DNA of 64,000 nucleotides. Origin: Shewanella psychrophila. Lineage in GTDB: Bacteria > Pseudomonadota > Gammaproteobacteria > Enterobacterales > Shewanellaceae. The position numbers were made by a program, and so were the translations under genes. Location of the stretch: contig NZ_CP014782.1 of assembly GCF_002005305.1 (NCBI RefSeq), forward strand, positions 248,001-312,000, given 5' to 3'. A model generated the notes under the pieces. That model had not been told where the DNA came from and ran no database searches. It was given only the letters and a program-made list of their open reading frames with translations. Positions 34,655-42,612 of the stretch are shown here, piece after piece (positions within the stretch are counted from its first letter, which is position 1; every line of letters begins with the position of its first letter).

Positions 34655-35199
34655 TAGCCAACTCTCGATAGTTTTAGCATCTTTCTTAAGTCAGCGACCA
34701 GTGATTTTCCCTGCATTATCTGCTTGTCCATACCGTCAACTGCGGGATATTCCATGACTAAGCTGCCCAGTGGGTCGACTACTATCATTTGCTGGCGGTC
34801 CAGCATTTTTATCATGGCATCATTGGCCAACACCGTCTCGAATGTGTATGTAGTAAGGGCGTGTATATCGCTATCTTGGCTCAGTAAGATCAAAGTGTGA
34901 ACTCTGTCTTGATTTCGGCCCAGCGCGATATGGCTCTGTTGCAGGATATAAAGATGATCTAGGCATTGCTGGTCACATTTGTTGGGCAGTAGGTAGAGGA
35001 GTTGCCACTCTTTAGGCTTAGGGTTGTTCATCCTCAGGCTCTGGTAGCTAGTGCCGATAGGAAGTAGCTCTCCCTTGTTGGTGGCACCTCCTTGATAGAG
35101 ATCTAAACTGAGCACTATTTTAGCCGCAGCCACTGGCAGCACGAAGACTAAAAAAAGTAAAATTAAAGGTTTAGCGCCGCTCTTTTTTTGGGAGTTCAT
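34654..35199 (-). CDS. Membrane-anchored CxxxC protein of the oxidase operon
   Basis: Protein of 181 residues that I cannot assign to a named family. One N-terminal helix (about 11-32) with a short cytoplasmic tail is followed by a periplasmic domain. Cys75 and Cys79 in LLPNKCDQQCLDHLYIL form a CxxxC motif spaced as in SCO1 (CPDVC), and the secondary pattern suggests a thioredoxin-like fold (WQLLYLLP strand, later MIVVDPLGSLVMEYP). It lies between surf1 and ctaA, so an oxidase-assembly role (copper or thiol handling) is a reasonable inference. Confidence 0.8.
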   Translation of the reverse strand: MNSQKKSGAKPLILLFLVFVLPVAAAKIVLSLDLYQGGATNKGELLPIGTSYQSLRMNNPKPKEWQLLYLLPNKCDQQCLDHLYILQQSHIALGRNQDRVHTLILLSQDSDIHALTTYTFETVLANDAMIKMLDRQQMIVVDPLGSLVMEYPAVDGMDKQIMQGKSLVADLRKMLKLSRVG

Positions 35200-35343
35200 A
35201 CTCTCTCCTAAGAAAGCCCATATGAACGCCTTTAGAGGCTAATAAAATTCATATGAGTCATACTCATCCAGTTTCCCGAGACGGCTAGGAAACACGTATT
35301 GTCACTTCTTATGTGTAGAAGTTTTTACTGCTTAATCTCTAAC

Positions 35344-36180
35344 CTACTTGGTCTTGTTTTCATTGGCAACAGTCATTTCATGGATATTGGTCCGATCTGG
35401 ATTATTACTCACTGTAACTTCATTTTGTTGTTTTGTTGAGGCTTTGGATCTTCTGCTATAGATGAAATATAGAATAAGCAGGGCAAAAGCCAGTGCCATT
35501 GAAAACCACTGTAGGGCATAGCCTCTATGCTTCTGTGAAGAAAGTGGTATGGGAGTCCAAGGATGGGGCAAGTCAAAACCATCGAGATGATCTGGCTGCA
35601 ACACAGCAGGAGCCAAAGGCTGGTCTAATAGCTGGCTAATCGCACTAATATTAAGATTTTGGATACGTTTGGGCCAGCTTGATTCTGGCATTAATGCGGA
35701 GCTCATAGGGTTTGCTTGTTTCTGATATAACCTGCCATTCAAGCTGACCTCTCCTGTGATAACTTTAACCTTGGGCAGTATTCGTCTATCTAAGCCTGCA
35801 GGTACAAAGCCAAGTTCCAGCAGAATCCAGGGACCATCGGCTGTTATCTGCATGGGCTGTAGCGCTAGATATCCTACCAGTCCGTTAAAAACTTGATTAT
35901 CCAGCAGGAAGATATGATTCGAGGCCGGAGATGCCTGGACCGAGAGACGGTAACCTGTGACTTTCTCTGTTGGGGGAAATGAAACTAGCTGAGTATATGT
36001 CAGCGGCGCAGATGATTGGCGCTGGGTCAATTCGCTCTGCCAGCGCTCCTTCATCTCCGCACGATCTAGCTGCCAAAAACCTAGTTTCACTAAAATGAGG
36101 AACATAGTTATTGAGAACAAAGCTAATGCTGCTCTGGTCGACCATATGTACAGGCCACTAGGTTGAGAGAGGCTGGTCAT
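35344..36180 (-). CDS. SURF1 family oxidase assembly protein
   Basis: Inner-membrane protein of 278 residues. Two helices, near the N-terminus (ALFSITMFLILVKLGFWQLDRA) and C-terminus (ALQWFSMALAFALLILYFIY), flank a periplasmic domain, the SURF1 arrangement. Conserved points: GFWQLDRAEMK, LDNQVFNGLVGYLALQPM and the GYALQWF motif. It helps insert heme A into subunit I. It precedes the CxxxC gene by about 145 bp and is divergent from the DUF2909 gene. Confidence 0.92.
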   Translation of the reverse strand: MTSLSQPSGLYIWSTRAALALFSITMFLILVKLGFWQLDRAEMKERWQSELTQRQSSAPLTYTQLVSFPPTEKVTGYRLSVQASPASNHIFLLDNQVFNGLVGYLALQPMQITADGPWILLELGFVPAGLDRRILPKVKVITGEVSLNGRLYQKQANPMSSALMPESSWPKRIQNLNISAISQLLDQPLAPAVLQPDHLDGFDLPHPWTPIPLSSQKHRGYALQWFSMALAFALLILYFIYSRRSKASTKQQNEVTVSNNPDRTNIHEMTVANENKTK

Positions 36181-36311
36181 AATTTTCTCTCCTGTGTTTT
36201 GGACGACACCTAAGGAACCAAAAAGCTAACTTGACCAAATGGATAAACAGCTCCAGAGTAGAAATAGTAAATAAGGCCCTAGAGCCCCATGACTCAATGT
36301 GAGGATAACCG

Positions 36312-36530
36312 GTGAATCTATTAATTATCTTTAAAATTGTCTTAGTACTGCTACTGCTATTCATTATGTTTAATCTTGTCCGAGCCCTGTTTATCTTGGT
36401 AAAAGGTGAGAGTGAGACGCCCGTGAGTCATTTCTTAGGGCGCCGAGTCATTTACTCTGTGCTGGTTGTCTTATTTATCCTTGTGGCACTTGGCACTGGG
36501 GTTATCACCCCAAATCCAAGGCCTTATTAG
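36312..36530 (+). CDS. DUF2909 twin-transmembrane protein
   Basis: Small membrane protein of 72 residues with two helices (about 2-30 and 45-68) and a short loop (GESETPVSHFLGRR). It matches the DUF2909 family, usually found next to cytochrome oxidase genes. The start is GTG at 36312, with GAGG about 8 bases upstream. It is on the plus strand between the minus-strand surf1 and coxC, so it has its own promoter. Function unknown; an oxidase-assembly role is suggested only by context. Confidence 0.8.
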   Translation: MNLLIIFKIVLVLLLLFIMFNLVRALFILVKGESETPVSHFLGRRVIYSVLVVLFILVALGTGVITPNPRPY

Positions 36531-36637
36531 TCTAAGGTTCTTGTTCAGGAGCCAAGGTGATGGCTCCTGCTTACTCGATGAAATGATTCAGACTGAACTT
36601 CACGTAGTGACATATATAGAGAAGCGTAGCGGCTCTA

Positions 36638-37513
36638 TCAGAGGACGTAGACGAAGATAAATAGACACAACCAAACGACGTCAACAAAGTGCCAATACCA
36701 GCTACCCGCCTGGAAGGCGAAATGCCGATCTGGGGTAAAGTGTCCTTTCAAGACCCGTAAAAACAATACAATCAGGAATACGGTTCCTAGGGTGACGTGC
36801 ATGCCGTGGAAACCGGTCAAGAGGAAGAAGGTATTACCATAAACTCCCGATTCCAACGTTAATCCCATTTCCTGGTAGGCGTGAATATACTCTTCGGCTT
36901 GTAGCGCCAGAAAACACATGCCCAGTAAGATGGTAATACCCAGCCAAATGCTAATAGCCGAACGTTTACCTTTCTCCAGGCTTACGTGAGCCATATGCAG
37001 AGTCACAGATGACGTGAGTAGAATGATGGTATTATACAGGGGCAAGCCAGTCCAAGGCATAGCCTCTGTTTTTGTGCCATCGGGTGTTGTTATTAGTGGC
37101 CAGACGGCTTCAAATCCAGGCCAGAGCACCTCATTAGTCATGGCGTTATTGGAATCGCCACCCAACCAAGGTACGGCAATCATTCGGGCGTAGAGCAGGG
37201 CACCGAAAAAAGCCCCGAAGAACATTACTTCGGAGAAAATAAACCAGCTCATTCCCTGCCGAAAGGATCTGTCCATCTGTTTGGAATAGAGGCCGCTCAT
37301 TGACTCGGCGATAACGGTTCTAAACCAGCCAAAGATCATAAATATGATGACGGCTATACCGGCGAGTAAAATCATTCCTCCACTGCCGCCATCGGTTTTG
37401 AGTTGTTGTACATAACTTCCGGCGCCAAATGCAATGAGGAATAATCCTATGGCGCCAATTATGGGCCATGCACTCTGTGCGGGAACGTAATAGTGTTCGT
37501 GCTTAGTTGTCAT
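36638..37513 (-). CDS. coxC: Cytochrome c oxidase subunit III
   Basis: Inner-membrane subunit of 291 residues with seven predicted helices, typical of aa3-type subunit III. Conserved: FFSEVMFFGAFFGALL-like segment (WFIFSEVMFFGAFFGAL), the LQAEEYIHAY motif with its Glu, and the C-terminal YWHFVDVVWLCLFIFVYVL. Its start overlaps the ctaG stop by 4 bases. It is the last gene of the coxB-coxA-ctaG-coxC operon. Confidence 0.96.
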   Translation of the reverse strand: MTTKHEHYYVPAQSAWPIIGAIGLFLIAFGAGSYVQQLKTDGGSGGMILLAGIAVIIFMIFGWFRTVIAESMSGLYSKQMDRSFRQGMSWFIFSEVMFFGAFFGALLYARMIAVPWLGGDSNNAMTNEVLWPGFEAVWPLITTPDGTKTEAMPWTGLPLYNTIILLTSSVTLHMAHVSLEKGKRSAISIWLGITILLGMCFLALQAEEYIHAYQEMGLTLESGVYGNTFFLLTGFHGMHVTLGTVFLIVLFLRVLKGHFTPDRHFAFQAGSWYWHFVDVVWLCLFIFVYVL

Positions 37514-38079
37514 CTTGCTGCTCCTTGCTCAACTGAGCCGACATAACCTCGGTCGGTGATGTTATAGAGGGTATAAGAGAGAGTCAGTGTGGTTATTGAA
37601 TCGGGAAGATCAGGATCCACAAAAAATATTAGTGGTAGCTCGGCGCTCGCTTCGGCCGTTAGTTTCTGCTGGTTGAAGCAGAAGCATTCGGTTTTATTGA
37701 AGTAAGCGGCTCCCAGTCCTGGTGATACCGAGGGGATAGCCTGTCCAATGGTTTCATTTAGAGACAAATTCTTGGCATTGAAATGAGTGTGGATCAGCTC
37801 TCCGGGATGAACCTGCATACGTTTGATTTCAGGCTTAAATTCCCAGGGCATATCACTTTGAATCTGCGCCATAAATTCAACTGTAATGGTACGACTCTCA
37901 TCGATTGTGATCGGTTTATAAGTGCTGGCACTGTTTTGGGTCTTACCATTGATCCCCAATTGTTCGCAGAGCACATCGTATAAGGGAACCAAAGCGAAGC
38001 CGAAACCGAACATGCCCACAGCACCAGCAATCAACATACTGATAAGTTTTCGATTGGACTTGCCTTGGTTATTGTTCAT
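37510..38079 (-). CDS. ctaG: Cytochrome oxidase copper chaperone CtaG/Cox11
   Basis: Membrane-anchored periplasmic protein of 189 residues that delivers copper to the CuB site of subunit I. One N-terminal helix (about 13-33) then an immunoglobulin-like domain. The copper-binding motif is ECFCFNQQKL, with the expected C-x-C. Conserved LYDVLCEQLGINGKT follows the helix. It starts 2 bases after the coxA stop and overlaps coxC by 4 bases. Confidence 0.95.
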   Translation of the reverse strand: MNNNQGKSNRKLISMLIAGAVGMFGFGFALVPLYDVLCEQLGINGKTQNSASTYKPITIDESRTITVEFMAQIQSDMPWEFKPEIKRMQVHPGELIHTHFNAKNLSLNETIGQAIPSVSPGLGAAYFNKTECFCFNQQKLTAEASAELPLIFFVDPDLPDSITTLTLSYTLYNITDRGYVGSVEQGAAR

Positions 38080-38081
38080 AT

Positions 38082-39710
38082 CTACTTAATCTCAGGTGGT
38101 GTAGAGAATGAGTGGTAGGGTGCTGGGCTCGGGAGTGTCCACTCTAAACCTTCAGCCCCTTCCCAAGGCTTAGCCGCAGCCTTTTCGCCACCGCGTATGC
38201 ACTTGATGACCAGCGCGAGGAAGATAAACTGAGACAGTCCAAAGGCGAAGCCGCCTATGGAGACTATCTGATTAACATCGGCAAATTGCACCGCATAATC
38301 CGGGATACGTCTCGGCATGCCCGCTAAGCCTAAGAAATGCATAGGGAAGAAAAGTACGTTGACCGATATCACTGAACACCAGAAATGAATCTTGCCTAAT
38401 CTTTCGTCATACATGTTACCGGTCCATTTAGGTAACCAGTAATAGGCCGCGGCCATAATGGAGAAAATGGCACCTGTCACCAGTACATAATGGAAATGTG
38501 CGACCACGAAGTAAGTATCATGATATTGGAAATCAGCCGGGGTGATAGCCAGCATCAGGCCCGAAAAGCCACCTATGGTGAAGAGTATGATGAAGGCGAC
38601 AGCGAACAACATGGGGGTCTCGAAGCTGAGTGAGCCTCGCCACATGGTCGCCACCCAATTAAACACTTTTACCCCGGTGGGAACCGCAATCAACATGGTG
38701 CAATACATGAAGAAGAGCTCGGCGAATACTGGCATACCTGTGGTGAACATGTGGTGTGCCCACACAAGGAATGAGAGTATGGCGATACTCGAGGTGGCGT
38801 AGACCATAGAGGAGTAACCAAATAGTCTTTTACGGCTGAAGGTAGGCACTATGGCGGAGATGATACCGAAGGAAGGTAAGATCATGATGTAAACTTCCGG
38901 GTGGCCGAAGAACCAGAAGATATGCTGGAACATCACAGGATCGCCACCTCCCGCGGCATCGAAGAAGCTAGTACCGAAGTATTTATCTGTGAGCACCATG
39001 GTCACTGTGCCAGCGAGTACCGGCATCACAGCAATTAAGAGGAAGGCGGTGATCAACCAGGTCCAGACGAAGAGTGGTAACTTCATCCAGGTCATGCCCG
39101 GAGCCCGCATATTGACTATGGTCACGACGACGTTAATCGCCCCCATGATGGAGCTGATGCCCATGATATGGATAGAGAAGACAAACAGTGCCGTACTGTC
39201 AGGGCTATAAGTGGTCGACAGCGGCGCGTAGAAGGTCCAACCAAAGTTTGGTCCGCCTCCTTCCATAAATAGTGAGCTCAGCAGGATGGCGAAGGCGAAG
39301 GGTAAGATCCAAAAACTCCAGTTGTTCATCCTTGGCAGTGCCATGTCTGGCGCGCCAATCATCATAGGTATTAACCAGTTTGCCAGGCCTGTAAAGGCTG
39401 GCATTACAGCGCCAAAGACCATGACCAATCCATGGACAGTGGTCATCTGATTGAAGAAATTAGGTTCTATCAACTGCAGTCCTGGTTGAAATAGCTCGGC
39501 ACGTATCACCATGGCCATGGCGCCACCTGTGAGGAACATGATAAAACTGAACCAGAGGTAGAGTGTGCCTATGTCTTTGTGATTGGTGGTTAACAGCCAA
39601 CGTTTAATGCCCGAAGGATGCTGCTGGTGATGCTCATCATGGTGCTCGCTGGCTTCTTCGACCTGGCCGATTTCCATATTCGGTTCCGCTTCGCGGGTTA
39701 AAGTATTCAT
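38082..39710 (-). CDS. coxA: Cytochrome c oxidase subunit I
   Basis: Catalytic heme-copper oxidase subunit of 542 residues with about 12 helices. It has TTVHGLVMVFGAVMP with a heme a His, the HPEVYIMILPSFG motif with the CuB His and cross-linked Tyr, HHMFTTGM with the two further CuB His, and the heme pair in HFHYVLVTGA. The N-terminus carries a His/Glu-rich extension (EASEHHDEHHQQHP) before the first helix. GGGAG lies 5 bases before the start. It is the terminal reductase of oxygen in the aerobic chain. Confidence 0.97.
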   Translation of the reverse strand: MNTLTREAEPNMEIGQVEEASEHHDEHHQQHPSGIKRWLLTTNHKDIGTLYLWFSFIMFLTGGAMAMVIRAELFQPGLQLIEPNFFNQMTTVHGLVMVFGAVMPAFTGLANWLIPMMIGAPDMALPRMNNWSFWILPFAFAILLSSLFMEGGGPNFGWTFYAPLSTTYSPDSTALFVFSIHIMGISSIMGAINVVVTIVNMRAPGMTWMKLPLFVWTWLITAFLLIAVMPVLAGTVTMVLTDKYFGTSFFDAAGGGDPVMFQHIFWFFGHPEVYIMILPSFGIISAIVPTFSRKRLFGYSSMVYATSSIAILSFLVWAHHMFTTGMPVFAELFFMYCTMLIAVPTGVKVFNWVATMWRGSLSFETPMLFAVAFIILFTIGGFSGLMLAITPADFQYHDTYFVVAHFHYVLVTGAIFSIMAAAYYWLPKWTGNMYDERLGKIHFWCSVISVNVLFFPMHFLGLAGMPRRIPDYAVQFADVNQIVSIGGFAFGLSQFIFLALVIKCIRGGEKAAAKPWEGAEGLEWTLPSPAPYHSFSTPPEIK

Positions 39711-39719
39711 ATTTACTCC

Positions 39720-40841
39720 CTATTGGCCATGCTGACTAACGTCAGCCGCCTGAACTGTATCGCCTGTGTTGTTGTCCCATGCGTTACGTTCATAAGTAAT
39801 CACTGCGGCAATCTCTTGCGCGGTTAATTGCTTCCCAAAAGCCTGCATCGCAGTGCCCACTTTTCCATTGATAACCATCTCTAAGTGATCTGTTAATGGT
39901 CCAGTTGTTATTGGGCTGCCTTTCATTGGAGGGAATACGCCAGGTAGGCCCATGCCGTTGGGCTGATGACATGCAGCACATCGAGACATGTATACCTGTT
40001 CACCTTGAGCCATCAGCTCATCCATGGAGAGGGACTTACTCAAGGAGGCCTGTGCTTCAGCGGCTGCGGCGCTGGCTTGATTCTTTTGTTCTGCTACCCA
40101 GATGTCGAAGTCGGCTTGGCTTAGAGCCTCGACCACGATCGGCATGAAGCCATGATCTTTACCGCAGAGCTCGGCGCATTGACCTCGATAGGTACCTGGT
40201 ATATCGATACGGGTCCATGCTTCATTGATGAAACCCGGATTTGCGTCTTTCTTAACCGCGAACGCGGGAACCCACCATGAGTGGATCACATCTTCTGACG
40301 TCATCAGGAAGCGTACTTTTTTATTGATAGGAAGGACTAAGGGCTTATCGACTTCGAGGAGATAGTTCTCTCCCTTCTCTTCGGTTCCCTCTATCTGCTC
40401 TCTAGGGGTTGAGAGTAGGCTAAAGAACTCTATATCTTGATCGAAATAGCTGTAATGCCATTTCCATTGAGAGCCTGTTATCTTGATGGTGATGTCGGCA
40501 TCACTAGGATCTTCCATGGCGATTAAGGTCTTAGTCGCCGGAATAGCCATAAGAATGAGTATGATGAAAGGGGCTATGGTCCAGGCTATCTCGACCTTAG
40601 TACTTTCGTGGAAATTGGCTGCTACGGCACCCTTAGATTTTCGATGATTGATCATGGAATAGATCATCACACCAAAAACCACAACACCGATGGCGCAACA
40701 GATATACAGTATGATCATGTGCAGGTTGTATACCTGGCCACTGATATCTGTAACGCCCTTTGTCATATTAAGGGGCATTTCTGATGCCAAAACGTAGGGC
40801 GTAAACAGCAACGCCAGAAAACTATACAACACTCGCTTCAC
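39720..40841 (-). CDS. coxB: Cytochrome c oxidase subunit II with fused cytochrome c
   Basis: Protein of 373 residues. A signal peptide (about 1-19), two membrane helices, then a cupredoxin domain with the CuA motif CAELCGKDHGFMP and upstream His in DVIHSWWVPAF. A C-terminal class I cytochrome c domain carries CAACHQPNGMGLPG (heme c site) and a Met ligand in VGTAMQAFGKQL. The fusion marks a caa3-type arrangement in which electrons enter via the attached heme. First gene of the cox operon; the upstream gap holds an FNR/CRP-like box. Confidence 0.97.
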   Translation of the reverse strand: MKRVLYSFLALLFTPYVLASEMPLNMTKGVTDISGQVYNLHMIILYICCAIGVVVFGVMIYSMINHRKSKGAVAANFHESTKVEIAWTIAPFIILILMAIPATKTLIAMEDPSDADITIKITGSQWKWHYSYFDQDIEFFSLLSTPREQIEGTEEKGENYLLEVDKPLVLPINKKVRFLMTSEDVIHSWWVPAFAVKKDANPGFINEAWTRIDIPGTYRGQCAELCGKDHGFMPIVVEALSQADFDIWVAEQKNQASAAAAEAQASLSKSLSMDELMAQGEQVYMSRCAACHQPNGMGLPGVFPPMKGSPITTGPLTDHLEMVINGKVGTAMQAFGKQLTAQEIAAVITYERNAWDNNTGDTVQAADVSQHGQ

Positions 40842-41160
40842 TAGACTTCTCCTCTGTCAAAAATTAAGACAAAGAAGAGTCACACAGTAAGTCTCTGCTC
40901 TATGCAAACTCTTCAGTTCCCAAAAAAGCAACGATGACTTCAAAGTGCAGTGGCGGTTTACTTGTTATTTTAGTTTGGCAGTCACTGACTACCTGAGTTA
41001 ACCACACTCGCACCTACGGCTGAATATATCAGTACCGATTTCAGCGAGGTAAATATCTGGACTTCCACACATGGCAGGGTCTTTACTACGCCGACTACTA
41101 AATCGTTTGGATATAACAAATTATCGTTGTTATATCCCTAACTTACTTGGTGTTGAAATA

Positions 41161-41174
41161 TTGATCAAGATCAC
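41161..41174. promoter_or_regulatory. FNR/CRP-like site (TTGATCAAGATCAC)
   Basis: Matches the FNR half-sites TTGAT-N4-ATCAA at 9 of 10 positions and also resembles a CRP core. It lies about 320 bp upstream of coxB, far for direct activation, and just beyond the lexA-sulA terminator. Shewanella has both CRP and the FNR homologue EtrA, and such sites are frequent. Functional relevance is uncertain. Confidence 0.35.
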
Positions 41175-41213
41175 TTTTGGTGAATTTTTCAAATATTTTA
41201 AATAAAAATCAAA

Positions 41214-41238
41214 CACAAAAAAGTCCCTTACGGGACTT
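41214..41238 (-). terminator. Rho-independent terminator of lexA-sulA
   Basis: AAGTCCC (41221-41227) and GGGACTT (41232-41238) pair around a TTAC loop. Read on the minus strand the stem is followed by TTTTTTGTG. It lies about 38 bases past the sulA stop. Confidence 0.9.
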
Positions 41239-41275
41239 AAATAATAGATTTTCTATTCGTCAAATTGACTCGAGA

Positions 41276-41788
41276 CTAGTGTAGAGAACCGAATAAACTG
41301 GCTTGGCTGAAGTGAGTATCTGTTTGGCTATGGGGCTTAGCATGTAAGTGGCTATTCGCATCTTCGATGACAATGCCTAGGGCTCGTGCGCTTTTTTCTA
41401 CCAATTTCAGTCGGCGATTGTCCCGTGAATCTAAGGCCTGAGTCCAGCAGATGACGGCACTGGATGTGCCACTGGTGAGCGCTTTCTCCATGGCCCATAA
41501 GGTTTCAACTTCGTCCTTAGCATGAACGAGAAGGACGCGGTCCATTCTGACTCCTGCTTCGGCTAACATCTGCTTGTAGCCCATGTTGGGAGGACTGATC
41601 AATACAATCCATTGCCCCTGATGACTCAAAGTAGCAAGCTGATTACTCACTTTTCTCAGTTCCACCCGGCCCTGAGTGTGGGTGCTTACTGTGGTGATAC
41701 TCGCATTACCTTGTTCGATGGACACTTGGTCAAGGGGATTCGACCATAAACCTGGGTGTCTAGGGCTATTTCCAATTAGATTTTTCAT
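41276..41788 (-). CDS. sulA: SOS cell-division inhibitor SulA
   Basis: Cytoplasmic inhibitor of FtsZ, 170 residues, made during DNA damage to delay division. The family pattern is seen in GQWIVLISPPNMGYKQMLAEAG and VDRVLLVHAKDE-like text (MDRVLLVHAKDEVETLWAME), followed by TSSAVICWT. I chose the ATG at 41788 since AAGGAG lies 8 bases upstream; a longer frame starting inside lexA would overlap it by 10 bases. It is co-transcribed with lexA from the LexA-boxed promoter rather than from its own, unlike E. coli. Confidence 0.9.
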   Translation of the reverse strand: MKNLIGNSPRHPGLWSNPLDQVSIEQGNASITTVSTHTQGRVELRKVSNQLATLSHQGQWIVLISPPNMGYKQMLAEAGVRMDRVLLVHAKDEVETLWAMEKALTSGTSSAVICWTQALDSRDNRRLKLVEKSARALGIVIEDANSHLHAKPHSQTDTHFSQASLFGSLH

Positions 41789-41820
41789 TACCAAGCTCCT
41801 TCGCCAATGAGCGATTTCAT

Positions 41821-42438
41821 CTATTGCCAATTGCCGTTACGGATAACACCGACTGCGAGTCCTTCAATATTCAGGCTCTGGCTGGTGAGGTCGACAACTA
41901 TCGGTGAATAGTCTTCATTTTCAGCATGGAGATAGACCATGCTACCTTTTTTCTCGAAGCGTTTTACTGTGACATCATCTTCCACTCGAGCCACGACAAT
42001 TTGGCCATTCTTTGCTTGAGCAACCTTATGGACGGCGAGTAGATCACCTTCGAGAATACCGATATTTTTCATGCTGTCACCGCGTACTCTAAGTAGAAAG
42101 TCGGCACTAGGACGAAACATACTTGGGTCGACCTGATAATGTTGTTCTATATGCTCCTGGGCAAGGATAGGTTCACCAGCGGCAACTTGGCCTATCAAGG
42201 GTAAGCCTAATTCTTCCGGCTCCGCAGCTTGTGTGAGTCGAATACCGCGAGATGTACCAGGAATAATCTCGATACAGCCTTTTTTGGCGAGGGCCTTCAG
42301 ATGTTCTTCGGCCGCATTGGCACTCTTGAAACCTAGGCGTTTAGCTATTTCGGCTCGAGTCGGAGGCATGCCGGTATCGGAAATATTGCGCTTAATCAGT
42401 TCTAGGATCTCGGCTTGTCTTGGTGTCAAAGGTCTCAT
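41821..42438 (-). CDS. lexA: SOS repressor LexA
   Basis: Repressor and self-cleaving protease of 205 residues. The N-terminal winged helix has PPTRAEIAKRLGFKSANAAEEH. The cleavage site is Ala87-Gly88 in QVAAGEP, and the catalytic dyad is Ser122 (RGDSMKN) and Lys159 (VTVKRF), all as in the family. Two LexA boxes upstream (42447-42462 and 42466-42481) show autoregulation. Its neighbour across the divergent promoter is plsB, a conserved gammaproteobacterial arrangement. Confidence 0.98.
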   Translation of the reverse strand: MRPLTPRQAEILELIKRNISDTGMPPTRAEIAKRLGFKSANAAEEHLKALAKKGCIEIIPGTSRGIRLTQAAEPEELGLPLIGQVAAGEPILAQEHIEQHYQVDPSMFRPSADFLLRVRGDSMKNIGILEGDLLAVHKVAQAKNGQIVVARVEDDVTVKRFEKKGSMVYLHAENEDYSPIVVDLTSQSLNIEGLAVGVIRNGNWQ

Positions 42439-42446
42439 GATGAATC

Positions 42447-42462
42447 CTGTCTTTCTATACAG
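42447..42462. promoter_or_regulatory. LexA box 1
   Basis: CTGT-N8-ACAG, a perfect match to the gammaproteobacterial SOS box, 9 bases upstream of the lexA start codon. Confidence 0.92.
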
Positions 42463-42465
42463 TTA

Positions 42466-42481
42466 CTGTCAGTATATACAG
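42466..42481. promoter_or_regulatory. LexA box 2
   Basis: A second perfect CTGT-N8-ACAG site with an alternating TA core (AGTATAT), 3 bases from box 1. Paired boxes at lexA are also found in E. coli. Confidence 0.93.
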
Positions 42482-42612
42482 TATTGCAACCAGTGCAAGG
42501 ATTAACCAAGTTTATTAAGTACGTAAAAGAACCTTTTGACTAGATTAGGGCTAACTCTCTTTTATCTGGTATTCTATGCCGTTATTAAGAAGACTCACAT
42601 TGTATAAGAAAA

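Larger units (their letters stand above)
40842..41275. other. Intergenic region between coxB and sulA
   Basis: About 430 bp. The part next to coxB should hold the cox promoter. A candidate FNR/CRP-type box lies at 41161-41174 and the lexA-sulA terminator at 41214-41238. I see no gene or small RNA in the rest. Confidence 0.5.
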
